Shown: positions 26,416 through 35,745 of the stretch, piece by piece
Layout: every line of letters begins with the position of its first letter
Numbering within the stretch: position 1 is the stretch's first letter
Origin: an uncultured Granulosicoccaceae bacterium
Lineage (GTDB): Bacteria > Pseudomonadota > Gammaproteobacteria > Granulosicoccales > Granulosicoccaceae
NCBI GenBank assembly: GCA_937957915.1
Contig: CALGNZ010000041.1
Span: 1-47,160 of the forward strand
Direction of reading: 5' to 3'
Length of the DNA: 47,160 nt
Made by a program: the position numbers and the translations under genes
Notes under the pieces: generated by a model
Told to the model about the DNA's origin: nothing
Seen by the model: the letters and a program-made list of their open reading frames with translations, nothing else
The model's database searches: none

Positions 26416-26973
26416 CTAAAAATCCGCATCCCAATCGACGGTGATTTTACCTTCCTTCAGGCTAACAGCCCTGATCACGGAATCCCGAATCCAGGGGATC
26501 AGTCTCTCCCGCTCTCCGGCAACCACCACAACATCGTTGGCACCGGTTTCCATCATTCGTTCCACCTCGCCAAGCACCGTTCCGTCGGTAGTTACCACCT
26601 GCAAACCAATTAGATCTGCCCAGTAGAAACTGTCGTCTTCCGAATCGGGTAACTGGTTACGCTCCAGAACCACCAGCGCATTCGTTAACCTGGCAACGTC
26701 ATCTCTGTCGTCGATTCCATCAAACTTCGCAATCAGAAACTTTCCATGTGGCTTGCCTTCAACCACGTTATGCACAACCTGCCTGCCATTTTGACTGAGG
26801 TTCCACTGCTGGTGATCGAGCAGCGCCTCGAGAGGCTCTGTGTAAGACACCACTTTGGTCCATCCACGCACACCGAAGGGTGACGCGATTTTACCGAGAA
26901 CGAGTTGCTGGTCTTTTGCTGCTGCGCGATTGTTATTCGCGCCGGAATCCGATGGATTGTTCGGGGCAGACAC
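26416..26973 (-). CDS. rimM: Ribosome maturation factor RimM
   Basis: Assembly factor that binds S19 and helps mature the 30S head. The N-terminal RimM domain shows LVLGKIASPFGVRGWTKVVSYTEP, and the C-terminal PRC-barrel domain shows YWADLIGLQVVTTDGTVLGEVERMMETGANDVVVV and ERLIPWI. There is a low-complexity extension of about 20 residues at the N terminus (Asn/Ser/Ala-rich) if the GTG at 26973 is used. No strong ribosome binding site is visible. It is the second gene of the rpsP operon, 89 bp after rpsP. Confidence 0.95.
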   Translation of the reverse strand: MSAPNNPSDSGANNNRAAAKDQQLVLGKIASPFGVRGWTKVVSYTEPLEALLDHQQWNLSQNGRQVVHNVVEGKPHGKFLIAKFDGIDDRDDVARLTNALVVLERNQLPDSEDDSFYWADLIGLQVVTTDGTVLGEVERMMETGANDVVVVAGERERLIPWIRDSVIRAVSLKEGKITVDWDADF

Positions 26974-27062
26974 GATCAGTTCGCAGCGTTTTCAGGAAGC
27001 GTTGTCAGGAAGATAGTACGGAACAGTTCAAACGACGACGGTAGCCAGTTAAGGCCAACCAA

Positions 27063-27335
27063 TCAGGCTGCAGCTACCGCCTTTTCCTTATGGGTTTTGA
27101 CCAGTTTCGCTACTCTCTCTGAGAGCTGTGCGCCTGTGCCAACCCAGTAATCGATACGATCCATGTCGATTCGCAGCGATTCTTCAGTTTCGTTTTCGAT
27201 CATAGGATTATAAAAACCCAATCGCTCAAGGTAACGTCCGTCACGACGATTACGGCTATCCGTTACTACGATTTGGTAGAAAGGCTTCTTTTTCGCGCCA
27301 CCGCGCGACAGTCTGATAGTGACCATTTGATTCAA
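27063..27335 (-). CDS. rpsP: 30S ribosomal protein S16
   Basis: Small-subunit protein of 90 residues. [41 protein letters not shown] is nearly invariant in the family. The ATG giving MVTIRL may be the true start, since three residues (MNQ) precede it in the open frame from 27335. It is the first gene of rpsP-rimM-trmD-rplS. Confidence 0.97.
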   Translation of the reverse strand: MNQMVTIRLSRGGAKKKPFYQIVVTDSRNRRDGRYLERLGFYNPMIENETEESLRIDMDRIDYWVGTGAQLSERVAKLVKTHKEKAVAAA

Positions 27336-27676
27336 TCCGGCTTGATTCGGATCCGGCAGACGGGATCCAGTTCGGGGAAACCCCCAATTGTACTACAAAT
27401 TTCCATCAATTGAAGCCCTGCCACCAATTAACAGTTTACGCGAGTGCGAAACTGTAGTCTGGTTCGGCTGGTTTCAGGCATTCAATGACAAGAGTTCGTC
27501 AGTATAGCGGGCTATTTTAAAGCTGCTGATCAGGTGCTGGAAAAATCAAACCCTCGATACCTGGCAGCGCTGGCAAGGCTGGTAACACCACAGATTCCAG
27601 CTACTTATGACACTACCGGTGTCAAAATACATACCAGCAATCCACTGGCAGCAGATTCACTGATACGCCTGCGCTA
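27336..27676. other. Intergenic region between ffh and rpsP
   Basis: A 341-bp gap on the minus-strand side with no gene. It must hold the rpsP operon promoter if ffh is transcribed separately. TACAAT (minus strand, 27387-27392) is a possible -10, but its -35 partner is poor. A hairpin TGACAC-TACCG-GTGTCA (27608-27624) lies 53 bp after the ffh stop. Confidence 0.45.
27608..27624 (-). terminator. Candidate ffh terminator hairpin
   Basis: Perfect 6-bp arms TGACAC and GTGTCA flank a 5-nt loop downstream of ffh. No T run follows on the minus strand, which lowers confidence. Confidence 0.25.
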
Positions 27677-29035
27677 TTACATGCCCATGCCGGGAGGCAA
27701 TTGCCCCTGCATACCGCGAAGCATTTTTTTCATCCCGCCCTTCGCCATCTTTTTCATGGTTTTGCTCATTTGCGCATGCTGTTTCATCAGTTTGTTGATG
27801 TCCTGAACCTGTACACCAGATCCCGTCGCAATGCGTCGCTTACGTGAGCCTTTGATGATGGCAGGGAATTTTCGTTCGTGTGGCGTCATTGAGTTAATGA
27901 TCGCAATAGTCCGTCGAATTTCCTTGTCGTTGACCTGATTTTTAACAGCATCGGGCAGATTAGCCGCTCCGGGCAGTTTGTCAAGCAAGCTGCTCATTCC
28001 ACCCATGCTGAGCATTTGTTCCATTTGATCGCGCAGATCCACCATCGTGAAGGTTTTGCCCTTTTGCATCTTGCGGGCAAGTTTTTCAGCTTTTTGGTGA
28101 TCAACTTTTTCCTGTACCTCTTCAACCAGGCTAACAACATCACCCATGCCCAGTATTCGCGAAGCAATTCGATCGGGATGGAAGGTTTCGAGCGCTCCCA
28201 TTTTTTCACCGGCACCAATAAATTTGATGGGCTTGCCGGTAATCACCCGCACAGACAACGCGGCACCGCCTCGTGCGTCACCATCCGTTTTGGTTAGCAC
28301 AACACCAGTCAGCGGCAGTGCCTCGCCGAATGCCTTTGCTGTGGTTGCGGCATCCTGCCCGGTCATGCTATCAACGACGAACAGAGTTTCCACCGGTGAC
28401 AGCGCCTGATTCAGCTCGGTGATTTCGTCCATCATCTCCTTGTCAATGGCAAGGCGACCAGCAGTATCAACAATCAGCACATCGGCAAATTGCTTTTTCG
28501 CGTGCGCATGTGCGGCGCGAGCAATATCGAGCGGCGATTGATCTGCCTGTGACGGAAAAAACTCAACGCCGACATCACCGGCGAGTTTCTGCAATTGTGC
28601 GATCGCCGCAGGCCGGTACACGTCACAGCTGACCACCATGACCTTGCGCTTTTCTTTTTCGCTCAGCAACAGCGCGAGCTTACCGGTGGTGGTTGTTTTA
28701 CCTGAGCCCTGCAGCCCCGCCATCAGAATCACCGCTGGCGGCTGCACCGAGAGGTTCAGACTCTCGGACTTTTCGCCCATGATCTGCACCAGCTCATCGT
28801 TGACAATCTTGATCAGAGACTGGCCGGGCGACACGCTGCTCAGCACTTCCTGACCAACTGCTTTGTCGCGAATCGAATCTATCAGTTGTTTGACAACGGG
28901 TAACGCGACATCCGCCTCCAGCAATGCCATACGGACGTCGCGAAGCGCATCTTTCATGTTCTGATCTGTCAGCCGACCCTGACCTCTCAGATTCTGAATT
29001 GTGCGGCCTAGCCGCTCGCTTAAGCTGTCAAACAT
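27677..29035 (-). CDS. ffh: Signal recognition particle protein Ffh
   Basis: GTPase that binds 4.5S RNA and signal sequences and targets inner-membrane proteins to FtsY. The N domain is followed by the G domain with GLQGSGKTTTTGKLA, DTAGRLAID, TKTDGDARGG and FIGAGEKMGALETF. The C-terminal M domain is methionine-rich (MSKTMKKMAKGGMKKMLRGMQG) and carries the RNA-binding SGVQVQDINKLMKQ region. At 452 residues it is full-length. It diverges from the CcsA-like gene. Confidence 0.98.
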   Translation of the reverse strand: MFDSLSERLGRTIQNLRGQGRLTDQNMKDALRDVRMALLEADVALPVVKQLIDSIRDKAVGQEVLSSVSPGQSLIKIVNDELVQIMGEKSESLNLSVQPPAVILMAGLQGSGKTTTTGKLALLLSEKEKRKVMVVSCDVYRPAAIAQLQKLAGDVGVEFFPSQADQSPLDIARAAHAHAKKQFADVLIVDTAGRLAIDKEMMDEITELNQALSPVETLFVVDSMTGQDAATTAKAFGEALPLTGVVLTKTDGDARGGAALSVRVITGKPIKFIGAGEKMGALETFHPDRIASRILGMGDVVSLVEEVQEKVDHQKAEKLARKMQKGKTFTMVDLRDQMEQMLSMGGMSSLLDKLPGAANLPDAVKNQVNDKEIRRTIAIINSMTPHERKFPAIIKGSRKRRIATGSGVQVQDINKLMKQHAQMSKTMKKMAKGGMKKMLRGMQGQLPPGMGM

Positions 29036-29225
29036 AATTTTCGATCCAAACGGTTACCTGTCAGGGTTTGAGGCCCGGACAGGTGCATATCAGACTGTTC
29101 GCTCTGGCAACGCCACCAACGAAAGGCGCAAATGTACATCAGACAATCAGCGCTGATGGTGCCAACGGTCCTTTTAGTGTAATCAAAACTCGGCAACTAT
29201 GTTAGCGAAGCACTTGATTTAACCC

Positions 29226-30071
29226 GTGGTGTCGACAGTACAATGGCTTATGAACATCGCGACTATCACACCAGCGATCACCGGCACTACAGCCCTTGCT
29301 CTCTACGTCACCGGTACCGCCATGCTGTACCGCAACATCGGTAAAAGCCACACCGATGAGGCCACAGCGGGCAAACCATCGACCGTCTGGCTAATCGCCG
29401 TGGCGGCAGTGGTTCTGCACGCAGTAACGCTAATGGCTACGACGTTTAAAACAGATGGGTTGAACCTGGCCTTTTTCAACTCTTTGTCGGTTACCGCCTG
29501 GTGTACCGTGGCAATTACCCTGCTTTGGAACACCGGGCGTCCGGTAATTAATCTGGGGCTTGTGCTGTTTCCACTCACGGCAGCTGTATTACTGGTTGCA
29601 ATGTTGTTCGGGCAACAACAGGCAGCCAGAGTCGACCCCGGCCTGCAATGGCACGTGCTGACTTCAGTGGTGGCTTACTCCCTGCTGACGATGGCCGCAG
29701 TTCAGGCGATTCTCGTGCGCATGCAAAACCGCCGGCTTCATAATCACCGACCGGGCGGTTTTTTGCAGAACCTGCCACCGCTGACGGTAATGGAAAAGGT
29801 ACTTTTCCAGGTTCTGTGCGCCACCTTTGTCATGTTGTCACTATCGCTGATGACAGGTTTTATCTTTCTTGACGATCTGTTCGCCCAGCGGCTGGTGCAC
29901 AAGACAATCCTGTCCATTGTTGCCTGGCTGATAATTGCTGTGTTGCTGGCAGGTCACTTTCGATGGGGCTGGCGCGGACAAAAGGCATCTTCGCTGACGA
30001 TTGGCGCTTTCATCGCATTGCTGCTGGGCTACTTCGGCAGCAAGCTGGTAATCGAGCTGATTTTGACCTGA
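29226..30071 (+). CDS. CcsA/HemX-like cytochrome c assembly membrane protein
   Basis: An inner-membrane protein of 281 residues with about eight membrane segments. It matches the YpjD/CcsA-like family that commonly sits beside ffh in gammaproteobacteria. A conserved histidine occurs in LQWHVLTSVVAYSLLTMAA, and a second in RLVHKTILSIVAWLIIAVLLAGH. The tryptophan-rich WWD motif of true haem-handling CcsA/CcmC is not obvious, so a role in haem delivery is only inferred. The start is uncertain: GTG at 29226, or ATG at 29250 which drops eight residues. Neither has a good ribosome binding site. Confidence 0.82.
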   Translation: MVSTVQWLMNIATITPAITGTTALALYVTGTAMLYRNIGKSHTDEATAGKPSTVWLIAVAAVVLHAVTLMATTFKTDGLNLAFFNSLSVTAWCTVAITLLWNTGRPVINLGLVLFPLTAAVLLVAMLFGQQQAARVDPGLQWHVLTSVVAYSLLTMAAVQAILVRMQNRRLHNHRPGGFLQNLPPLTVMEKVLFQVLCATFVMLSLSLMTGFIFLDDLFAQRLVHKTILSIVAWLIIAVLLAGHFRWGWRGQKASSLTIGAFIALLLGYFGSKLVIELILT

Positions 30072-30107
30072 ACTCGTCGCCAGACGATATTTATTCGGGC
30101 TGAACGC

Positions 30108-30134
30108 TTGACAGTTGATTTGACGCACTATAAT
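30108..30134 (+). promoter_or_regulatory. Sigma-70-type promoter for the CorC-like gene
   Basis: TTGACA (30108-30113) and TATAAT (30129-30134) are both perfect consensus hexamers. Their spacing is 15 nt, shorter than ideal; using TAATTA at 30131 gives 17 nt. The predicted transcript would start about 30 nt before the TTG start codon at 30173. Confidence 0.5.
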
Positions 30135-30172
30135 TATGGGTCTGAAATATTGGGCCTGGATCAACAACCTAC

Positions 30173-31516
30173 TTGAACGACGTTCCCTCTGGCGCTTGGC
30201 TTATCGCGCTAACGGTCATCATTTTGATCGGACTATCCGGATTTTTCTCCGGATCAGAAACCGCATTGATGACACTCAATCGATACCGCCTCAGAAATTT
30301 GGCAAAAAACGGGCACCGCGGCGCTGTTAAGGCAGCTGCGTTACTCGAGCAGCCTGACCGTTTAATCGGACTGATCCTGCTTGGCAACAATTTTGTCAAC
30401 ATACTTGCCTCTGCACTGGCAACAATCCTTGCAATGGCGATATGGGGAGATAAGGGCGTGGCCTTTGTCACCGGCTTTCTAACCCTTGTCATTCTGATCT
30501 TCGCCGAGGTACTACCGAAGACGCTGGCCACACTGAGGCCGGAAAAACTCGCATTCTTTGCTGCCCATATCTACACACCGCTGCTGCGCGTCGCGTGGCC
30601 AGTGGTGTATGTCATCAACGTATTTGTTGGCAAACTGCTGTCCGCCATCGGTGTAGACCCGGGCCAGCGTGGCAACGGTGACAGTTTAAACAGCGAGGAA
30701 CTGCGCACCGTAGTCAACGAAGCCGGCGATATGATTCCAGAGCGGCATCAAAGAATGCTGATCAACATCCTTGACCTCGAGAAGGCCACGGTCGATGAAA
30801 TCATGGTGCCGCGCAGCGACATAGAAGGCATAGATCTGAACGATCCGTGGCCCAAGATCGTGGAGAATCTCGGCCGCAGCGGGCACAGCCGAATGCCGGT
30901 TTACCGCGAGGACATCGACAACGTAGAAGGATTTATTTACCTTCGCCGAATGCTTAATTTCCTGCGGGGTCAGGAACTGACACAAGCCTACTTCGAGAGC
31001 AACGTGCGCGAAGCCTACTTCATTCCCGAAGGCACTCCGGTCACGCTGCAGCTACTGAACTTCCAGCAGCAAAAGAAAAGAATCGGGCTGGTGGTCGACG
31101 AGTACGGCGATATTCAGGGCCTGATTACAATCGAAGATATCCTCGAGGAAATTGTCGGAGAATTTACCAGCGACCCCGCCCAGCATGAGAAATTTCGCGA
31201 GATATCCCTGCTTCAGGATGGCACCTATGACGTTCAGGGCAGTGTTTCGCTACGTGAGCTGAACCGCGAATTTAACTGGAACCTTCCTACTGACGGGCCT
31301 AAAACCCTCAACGGCCTGGTACTGGAACATTTGCAGAATATTCCCGAAACAGGCGCTTGTTTTATCATCAACGGTCGGCCAATCGAGGTGACGAAGGTCA
31401 GCGGCAATGTCGTGCAACTGGCGAGAATTAACAACCCGATCAGTAACTACGTCGCCAGCGAAAGCAGTGATGTCGAGCTTACCGAAGCCAAAATGCGCAC
31501 GGCACTGCAACATTAG
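30173..31516 (+). CDS. HlyC/CorC family (CNNM-type) membrane protein
   Basis: An integral membrane protein of 447 residues. The N-terminal DUF21 domain (about 1-190) has the signature GFFSGSETALMTLNRYRLRNLAKNGHRGA and several membrane segments. A pair of CBS domains follows (about 200-340; DEIMVPRSDIEGID, GLVVDEYGDIQGLITIEDILEEIVGEF), and then a CorC_HlyC domain (about 350-430). Relatives transport or help efflux magnesium and cobalt; haemolysin activity is not implied. The start is a TTG at 30173, chosen because no ATG or GTG lies close upstream in frame and the membrane domain needs this N terminus. Confidence 0.9.
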   Translation: MNDVPSGAWLIALTVIILIGLSGFFSGSETALMTLNRYRLRNLAKNGHRGAVKAAALLEQPDRLIGLILLGNNFVNILASALATILAMAIWGDKGVAFVTGFLTLVILIFAEVLPKTLATLRPEKLAFFAAHIYTPLLRVAWPVVYVINVFVGKLLSAIGVDPGQRGNGDSLNSEELRTVVNEAGDMIPERHQRMLINILDLEKATVDEIMVPRSDIEGIDLNDPWPKIVENLGRSGHSRMPVYREDIDNVEGFIYLRRMLNFLRGQELTQAYFESNVREAYFIPEGTPVTLQLLNFQQQKKRIGLVVDEYGDIQGLITIEDILEEIVGEFTSDPAQHEKFREISLLQDGTYDVQGSVSLRELNREFNWNLPTDGPKTLNGLVLEHLQNIPETGACFIINGRPIEVTKVSGNVVQLARINNPISNYVASESSDVELTEAKMRTALQH

Positions 31517-31708
31517 CGCAGGCGTGCACACAGCAAAAGCTCACTAGCACGCGTACCCCCTGCGAGCCAACCATTCCATTCTCGGAAGCAGTTAAATCCA
31601 AAGCTGGCCTCCGACGCTGCTCCCCTGCACCATCCCCGGTTAGCCAGTTGTGACCAATAGCGAGTACAATCGGCCGCTTCGCCAAGACCGATCAACAGGC
31701 CTGCTTTA

Positions 31709-33073
31709 ATGGCAAAGTCCAAAATATCCTACACCTGCCGCGATTGCGGAGCCGTGCACTCGAAATGGAACGGCCAGTGCGCAGACTGTGGCGAATGGAA
31801 CACGCTGGAGGAAGCAGTCTCAGCGCCGCTCGCCAAAGCCGGGTCGCTTTCAGAGCGCTTTGATGGTTACGCTGGCAAGTCCACCATCACCGCGATTGAA
31901 GATGTCAGTCTCGCAGAACAACCCCGGCTGAGCACCGGCTTATCGGAACTCGACAGAGCACTGGGCGGCGGACTGGTGCCAGGGTCGATCACACTGATTG
32001 GCGGCGATCCGGGTATTGGTAAGTCAACACTGTTACTGCAATGCATGGCTGCAATGGCAGGGGAATTTTCGTCACTGTATGTCACCGGTGAGGAATCATT
32101 GCAGCAGGTGACGTTGCGCGCACGTCGACTCGGCCTGCCAGCTAAAAATCTGCGACTGTTAACCGAAACCAACGTCGAGACTATCACCGCGCATGCGCAA
32201 AGCGACAAGCCTGCAATTATGGTGATCGATTCGATTCAAACCGTTTATACCGATGCCCTGCAATCAGCACCTGGCTCGGTTGCACAGGTGCGCGAGTCCG
32301 CCGCTAACCTGGTGCGCTTTGCCAAGCAAACGAATACAGCAATGTTTGTCGTCGGCCACGTCACCAAGGAAGGCGCACTGGCTGGCCCGCGCGTGCTGGA
32401 ACACATGGTCGACACCGTACTCTATTTCGAAGGTGACACCAACAGCCGTTTTCGCGTTATCAGAGCCATCAAGAACCGCTTTGGCGCGGTTAACGAACTC
32501 GGCGTATTCGTTATGGAAGAAACTGGTTTGAAAGGGGTAAAAAACCCATCGGCGTTATTCCTTTCACGACACGACGAGCCAGTATCTGGCAGCGTCATTA
32601 TGGTTACCCGCGAAGGCTCCAGACCACTCCTGGTGGAAGCACAGGCACTGGTCACCGGCAGCCACAGCAGTTACCCGCGACGCGTGACCCTTGGGCTGGA
32701 GCAGAATCGCTTAAATATGTTACTGGCGGTATTACAGCGACATGCCAGTGTTACAATGCATGATCAGGATGTCTTTATTAATATTGTTGGCGGCGTCAGA
32801 ATTTCTGAAACGGCAGCTGATTTGCCGGTGTTACTCGCAGCAGTGTCTTCTTTCAGAGATATCACACTGGATAACAAGCTCGCCGTGTTTGGCGAGGTTG
32901 GCTTATCAGGTGAAGTCAGACCAGTCAGCAATGGTCAGGAACGTTTAATCGAGGCCGGCAAGCATGGCATCACCAAAGCCATTGTGCCCTTTGCCAACAA
33001 ACCCAGGACCGAAATCGAAGGTGTAGAGGTAATCGCCGTAAAGCGACTCATCGATGCGCTGGAATATATCTAG
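31709..33073 (+). CDS. radA: DNA repair protein RadA
   Basis: RecA-like branch-migration ATPase that acts in recombinational repair. It has the N-terminal zinc finger C10-x2-C13 and C24-x2-C27, the Walker A motif GGDPGIGKST (98-107), the RadA-specific KNRFG motif (IKNRFGAVNELGVF) and a C-terminal Lon-like domain (VGGVRISETAADLPVLLAAVSS, GEVGLSGEVRPV). The 454 residues fit E. coli RadA. It is preceded by a 192-bp gap without a convincing gene. Confidence 0.97.
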   Translation: MAKSKISYTCRDCGAVHSKWNGQCADCGEWNTLEEAVSAPLAKAGSLSERFDGYAGKSTITAIEDVSLAEQPRLSTGLSELDRALGGGLVPGSITLIGGDPGIGKSTLLLQCMAAMAGEFSSLYVTGEESLQQVTLRARRLGLPAKNLRLLTETNVETITAHAQSDKPAIMVIDSIQTVYTDALQSAPGSVAQVRESAANLVRFAKQTNTAMFVVGHVTKEGALAGPRVLEHMVDTVLYFEGDTNSRFRVIRAIKNRFGAVNELGVFVMEETGLKGVKNPSALFLSRHDEPVSGSVIMVTREGSRPLLVEAQALVTGSHSSYPRRVTLGLEQNRLNMLLAVLQRHASVTMHDQDVFINIVGGVRISETAADLPVLLAAVSSFRDITLDNKLAVFGEVGLSGEVRPVSNGQERLIEAGKHGITKAIVPFANKPRTEIEGVEVIAVKRLIDALEYI

Positions 33074-33151
33074 CTGCGTGGCACCATCTGCTTATACCGA
33101 ACACACTTAAATGCGCTGGAACACAACTGAAACTTACCGGAGCACCATCGC

Positions 33152-33415
33152 GTGAGTAAAAAAGTACCCGCTATTGCCAAGGGCACACAATTTGAAGACG
33201 CCCTGCAGGAACTCGAGTCCCTGGTAGAGAAGCTCGAGGGTGGTGAACACTCGCTCGAGGAATCCCTGGTGCAGTTTGAACGCGGCATGCTGCTCAGCAA
33301 GTTTTGCCAGCAATCGTTGACTGATGCGGAAAAGAAAATCAAAATTCTGATGGCCGAAAACGAAGGTGAGGAAAGCGAAACCCTATCTGATGACTTGCAG
33401 GATTTCGATCGGTGA
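33152..33415 (+). CDS. xseB: Exodeoxyribonuclease VII small subunit
   Basis: Small helical subunit (87 residues) of the ExoVII single-strand nuclease. [33 protein letters not shown] is the family hallmark. The GTG start at 33152 has CCGGAG 9 nt upstream. Its stop overlaps the ispA start (GTGA), so the two are translationally coupled. xseA is not in this window, as is usual. Confidence 0.95.
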   Translation: MSKKVPAIAKGTQFEDALQELESLVEKLEGGEHSLEESLVQFERGMLLSKFCQQSLTDAEKKIKILMAENEGEESETLSDDLQDFDR

Positions 33416-34308
33416 CATCTACTCTCGAAAACAGTCTGCAGCTTTACCGAAACCGGGTCGACAAAGCCCTCTTGCAATATCTGCCCGCGCAAGACAAAAC
33501 CAGCACTCCGCTTGAGGCCGCAATGCACTACGCCACGCTCAATGGTGGCAAGCGAGTCAGACCAATGCTGGTTTACGCTACCGGCACGGCGTTGCAGGCA
33601 GATGATGCAACACTCGATATACCGGCTTGCGCTATAGAACTGATGCACGCCTATTCACTGGTCCACGACGACCTACCTGCGATGGACGATGACGATCTTC
33701 GCAGAGGCAAGCCAACCTGCCACATCCAGTTCAATGAAGCGATGGCAATACTGGCCGGAGACGCGTTGCAGGCATTGGCATTTACCTCACTCGCCGGCTC
33801 CCTGCGCAAACTTCTGCCAGCCGATAAAATCCTCGACATGATAGACGAACTCGGCTCGGCAAGCGGCGTCGATGGAATGGCCGCGGGCCAGGCCATCGAC
33901 TTGCAATCGGTCGGGCAAACCCTTGATCTGGAATCACTCGAAGCAATGCATCGCCGAAAAACGGGTGCCTTGATCGCCGCCAGCGTAACCCTGGGCGCCA
34001 TGTGCTCAGAATGTGCCGATGAATCACTGCTCACCCAACTCAGGACATTCGGTAACGCCGTGGGACTGTCTTTTCAGATCGTCGATGACATCCTCGATGT
34101 CGTCGGAGATACAGAAACAATAGGCAAGACCAGCGGTGCTGATATCGCGCTCAACAAACCGACTTTTCCGTCTATTCTCGGCCTCGAGGGCGCCAGACAA
34201 CATGCGCTTGACCAGCGCGACCGGGCACTGGATGCACTGAGTGGCCTCGGCTCAAACTTCGATGAACTCAGGGAGCTGGCGCGGTATGTTGTACAAAGAT
34301 CAGCTTGA
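33412..34308 (+). CDS. ispA: Farnesyl diphosphate synthase (polyprenyl synthetase)
   Basis: Condenses IPP with DMAPP and GPP to give C15 farnesyl diphosphate for quinone, cell-wall carrier and haem O synthesis. GGKRVRP, the first Asp-rich motif [14 protein letters not shown] (from about residue 86), HRRKTGALI, and the second Asp-rich motif FQIVDDILD are present. It has 298 residues. The GTG start at 33412 overlaps the xseB stop and has AGGA 9 nt before it. In many gammaproteobacteria dxs follows directly; here a repeat-bearing non-coding region and folE2 follow. Confidence 0.96.
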   Translation: MTSTLENSLQLYRNRVDKALLQYLPAQDKTSTPLEAAMHYATLNGGKRVRPMLVYATGTALQADDATLDIPACAIELMHAYSLVHDDLPAMDDDDLRRGKPTCHIQFNEAMAILAGDALQALAFTSLAGSLRKLLPADKILDMIDELGSASGVDGMAAGQAIDLQSVGQTLDLESLEAMHRRKTGALIAASVTLGAMCSECADESLLTQLRTFGNAVGLSFQIVDDILDVVGDTETIGKTSGADIALNKPTFPSILGLEGARQHALDQRDRALDALSGLGSNFDELRELARYVVQRSA

Positions 34309-34465
34309 ACACAGTGTAAACTCAGACCTCGGTTGCGAAAATCTGACGGACAGCCCCGCGATTGATCCGTGTTTTTACCCTTGTTTTGACCCGTGTTTCG
34401 ACCCGTGTTTCGACCCGTGTTCCAAACCGAGTCTTGATCTGCGCGTTAGCGATGCGCGTAATTGA
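34286..34465 (+). CDS. Possible small protein with Asp-Pro-Cys-Phe repeats
   Basis: An open frame of 59 codons starts inside the 3' end of ispA (23-nt overlap) with AGGGAG about 10 nt before the ATG. Its second half is a tandem array read as DPCF, YPCF, DPCF, DPCF, DPCS, KPSL. Several differences between units are silent (gat/gac, ccg/cct, ttt/ttc), which is mild support for translation. I know no family that matches. It could equally be a non-coding microsatellite. Confidence 0.25.
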   Translation: MLYKDQLEHSVNSDLGCENLTDSPAIDPCFYPCFDPCFDPCFDPCSKPSLDLRVSDARN

Positions 34466-34756
34466 CAGACCTTGATTACGTTCTCAGACAACACTATATC
34501 CGGCGATACCGGCAGCGGCATTAACGAATCGCCCAATCAACACAACATTTGGCTGTCAGTATCAAAGCATCGATCTGCTAAATTTCAGCAGTAAACACGG
34601 CAAACGCGATAGATTACTGGCAAACTGCCCGTCAGCAATCAGTGGCACCTGCAATTAAACCAACAGATATCTGGTAGAAATCAAGCCGGTAAGGTCGACC
34701 ATTCACCTGGCGACCGGACAGCGAAATCGGCCATTCGAACAAAAGACTCAAAACCA
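34309..34756. other. Intergenic region between ispA and folE2
   Basis: A 448-bp stretch with no firm gene. Its first third holds the 12-bp tandem repeats. In the folE2-proximal part I looked for an AT-rich palindrome of the Zur type, because folE2 is often zinc-regulated, and saw none. Confidence 0.45.
34364..34435. repeat. Six tandem 12-bp repeats
   Basis: The unit GACCCGTGTTTC occurs in six consecutive 12-bp steps. The third and fourth copies are identical and the outer copies are diverged. In the plus-strand frame each unit encodes about Asp-Pro-Cys-Phe. Confidence 0.85.
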
Positions 34757-35572
34757 ATGACAGACGACAATCAGCCCACCGCACAACCCATGGCGGACGT
34801 GCAAGGCTATCGCGACACACGCCAGCTGCCCATTACCCGGGTTGGCATCAAGCGTATAAAATCACCAGTGATTGTGGCAGACAAATCTGCTCAGCAACAT
34901 ACTGTTGCCGATTGCTCGCTGTCCGTATTTTTACCGGAAGATCGCAAAGGCACGCACATGTCGCGATTCACCCAATTGCTCAACGACTATCGGCAAAAGG
35001 TGTATTCGATAGGCACGATAGGCGAGATCTACCAGGATATGCTGGAGCGCCTCGACAGCAATGCCGGCACACTGGAAATATCGTTTCCGTACTTTATCGA
35101 GAAGCTGGCACCTGTGACAAAACAGGCTGGCATGCTTGATTACCAGGTGTCATTGAGCGCAACGACCGCGGCAAACGGCGACACCACAACCAGTGTTAAG
35201 CTCGATGTGCCGGTTACAACGTTGTGCCCGTGTTCAAAAGAAATTTCTGAGTATGGAGCGCACAGCCAGCGTTCGGTTATTTCAATTGATGCAGTAGTGG
35301 ACAACACTGATCAGACGTACTGGGAAGATCTGATCGTCTCTGCGGAAGAACAGGCATCGGCACAACTCTACAGTCAGCTCAAGCGCGCGGACGAAAAATT
35401 CGTCACTGAAAGAGCGTATGAAAACCCCAGATTTGTAGAAGATCTGATTCGGGAGGTAGCCGCAGAGCTGAACAAAAATTCAAACCTGCTCGCGTATCGT
35501 CTGGAGGTCGAAAATTTTGAATCGATCCACAACCATTCGGCGTGGGCACAGATAAACCATCAGAGCCAGTAA
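34757..35572 (+). CDS. folE2: GTP cyclohydrolase FolE2 (type IB)
   Basis: Metal-flexible enzyme that converts GTP to dihydroneopterin triphosphate, the first step of folate and queuosine synthesis. It replaces zinc-dependent FolE under zinc limitation or entirely. The family signature TTLCPCSKEISEYGAHSQRS contains the catalytic Cys and nearby His. GTHMSRF, RYENPRFVEDLIREVA-like spacing, and ESIHNHSAWA at the C terminus are also present. It has 271 residues, full-length. Upstream M12 is an alternative start. It is monocistronic, with no clear ribosome binding site. Confidence 0.94.
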   Translation: MTDDNQPTAQPMADVQGYRDTRQLPITRVGIKRIKSPVIVADKSAQQHTVADCSLSVFLPEDRKGTHMSRFTQLLNDYRQKVYSIGTIGEIYQDMLERLDSNAGTLEISFPYFIEKLAPVTKQAGMLDYQVSLSATTAANGDTTTSVKLDVPVTTLCPCSKEISEYGAHSQRSVISIDAVVDNTDQTYWEDLIVSAEEQASAQLYSQLKRADEKFVTERAYENPRFVEDLIREVAAELNKNSNLLAYRLEVENFESIHNHSAWAQINHQSQ

Positions 35573-35745
35573 GCCTGCAGTGCCGCGTATGCTAAAACTC
35601 TGTCGCAAGCGTCCTGCCCATGAGTCAGGTAGCAGGTAGCAAGCAGTGGTAGAGTCGCTTTTGTTTTGCGCGTAACGACAACCATCGATTAGACGGTTTG
35701 CAGAGCAACTCATGTGGAAGTGTATGTCGGCCGATCAGCCTCCAT

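Noticed and set aside
31513..31722. Minus-strand open frame between the CorC-like gene and radA
   Set aside because: It starts with TTG inside radA, lacks a ribosome binding site, and overlaps both flanking genes on the other strand. I recognise no family.
34364..34435. CRISPR-like array
   Set aside because: The 12-bp units abut without spacers and are far shorter than CRISPR repeats; it is a simple tandem repeat.
34466..34756. Zur box upstream of folE2
   Set aside because: No AT-rich palindrome of the expected form was seen in the 290 bp before the start.
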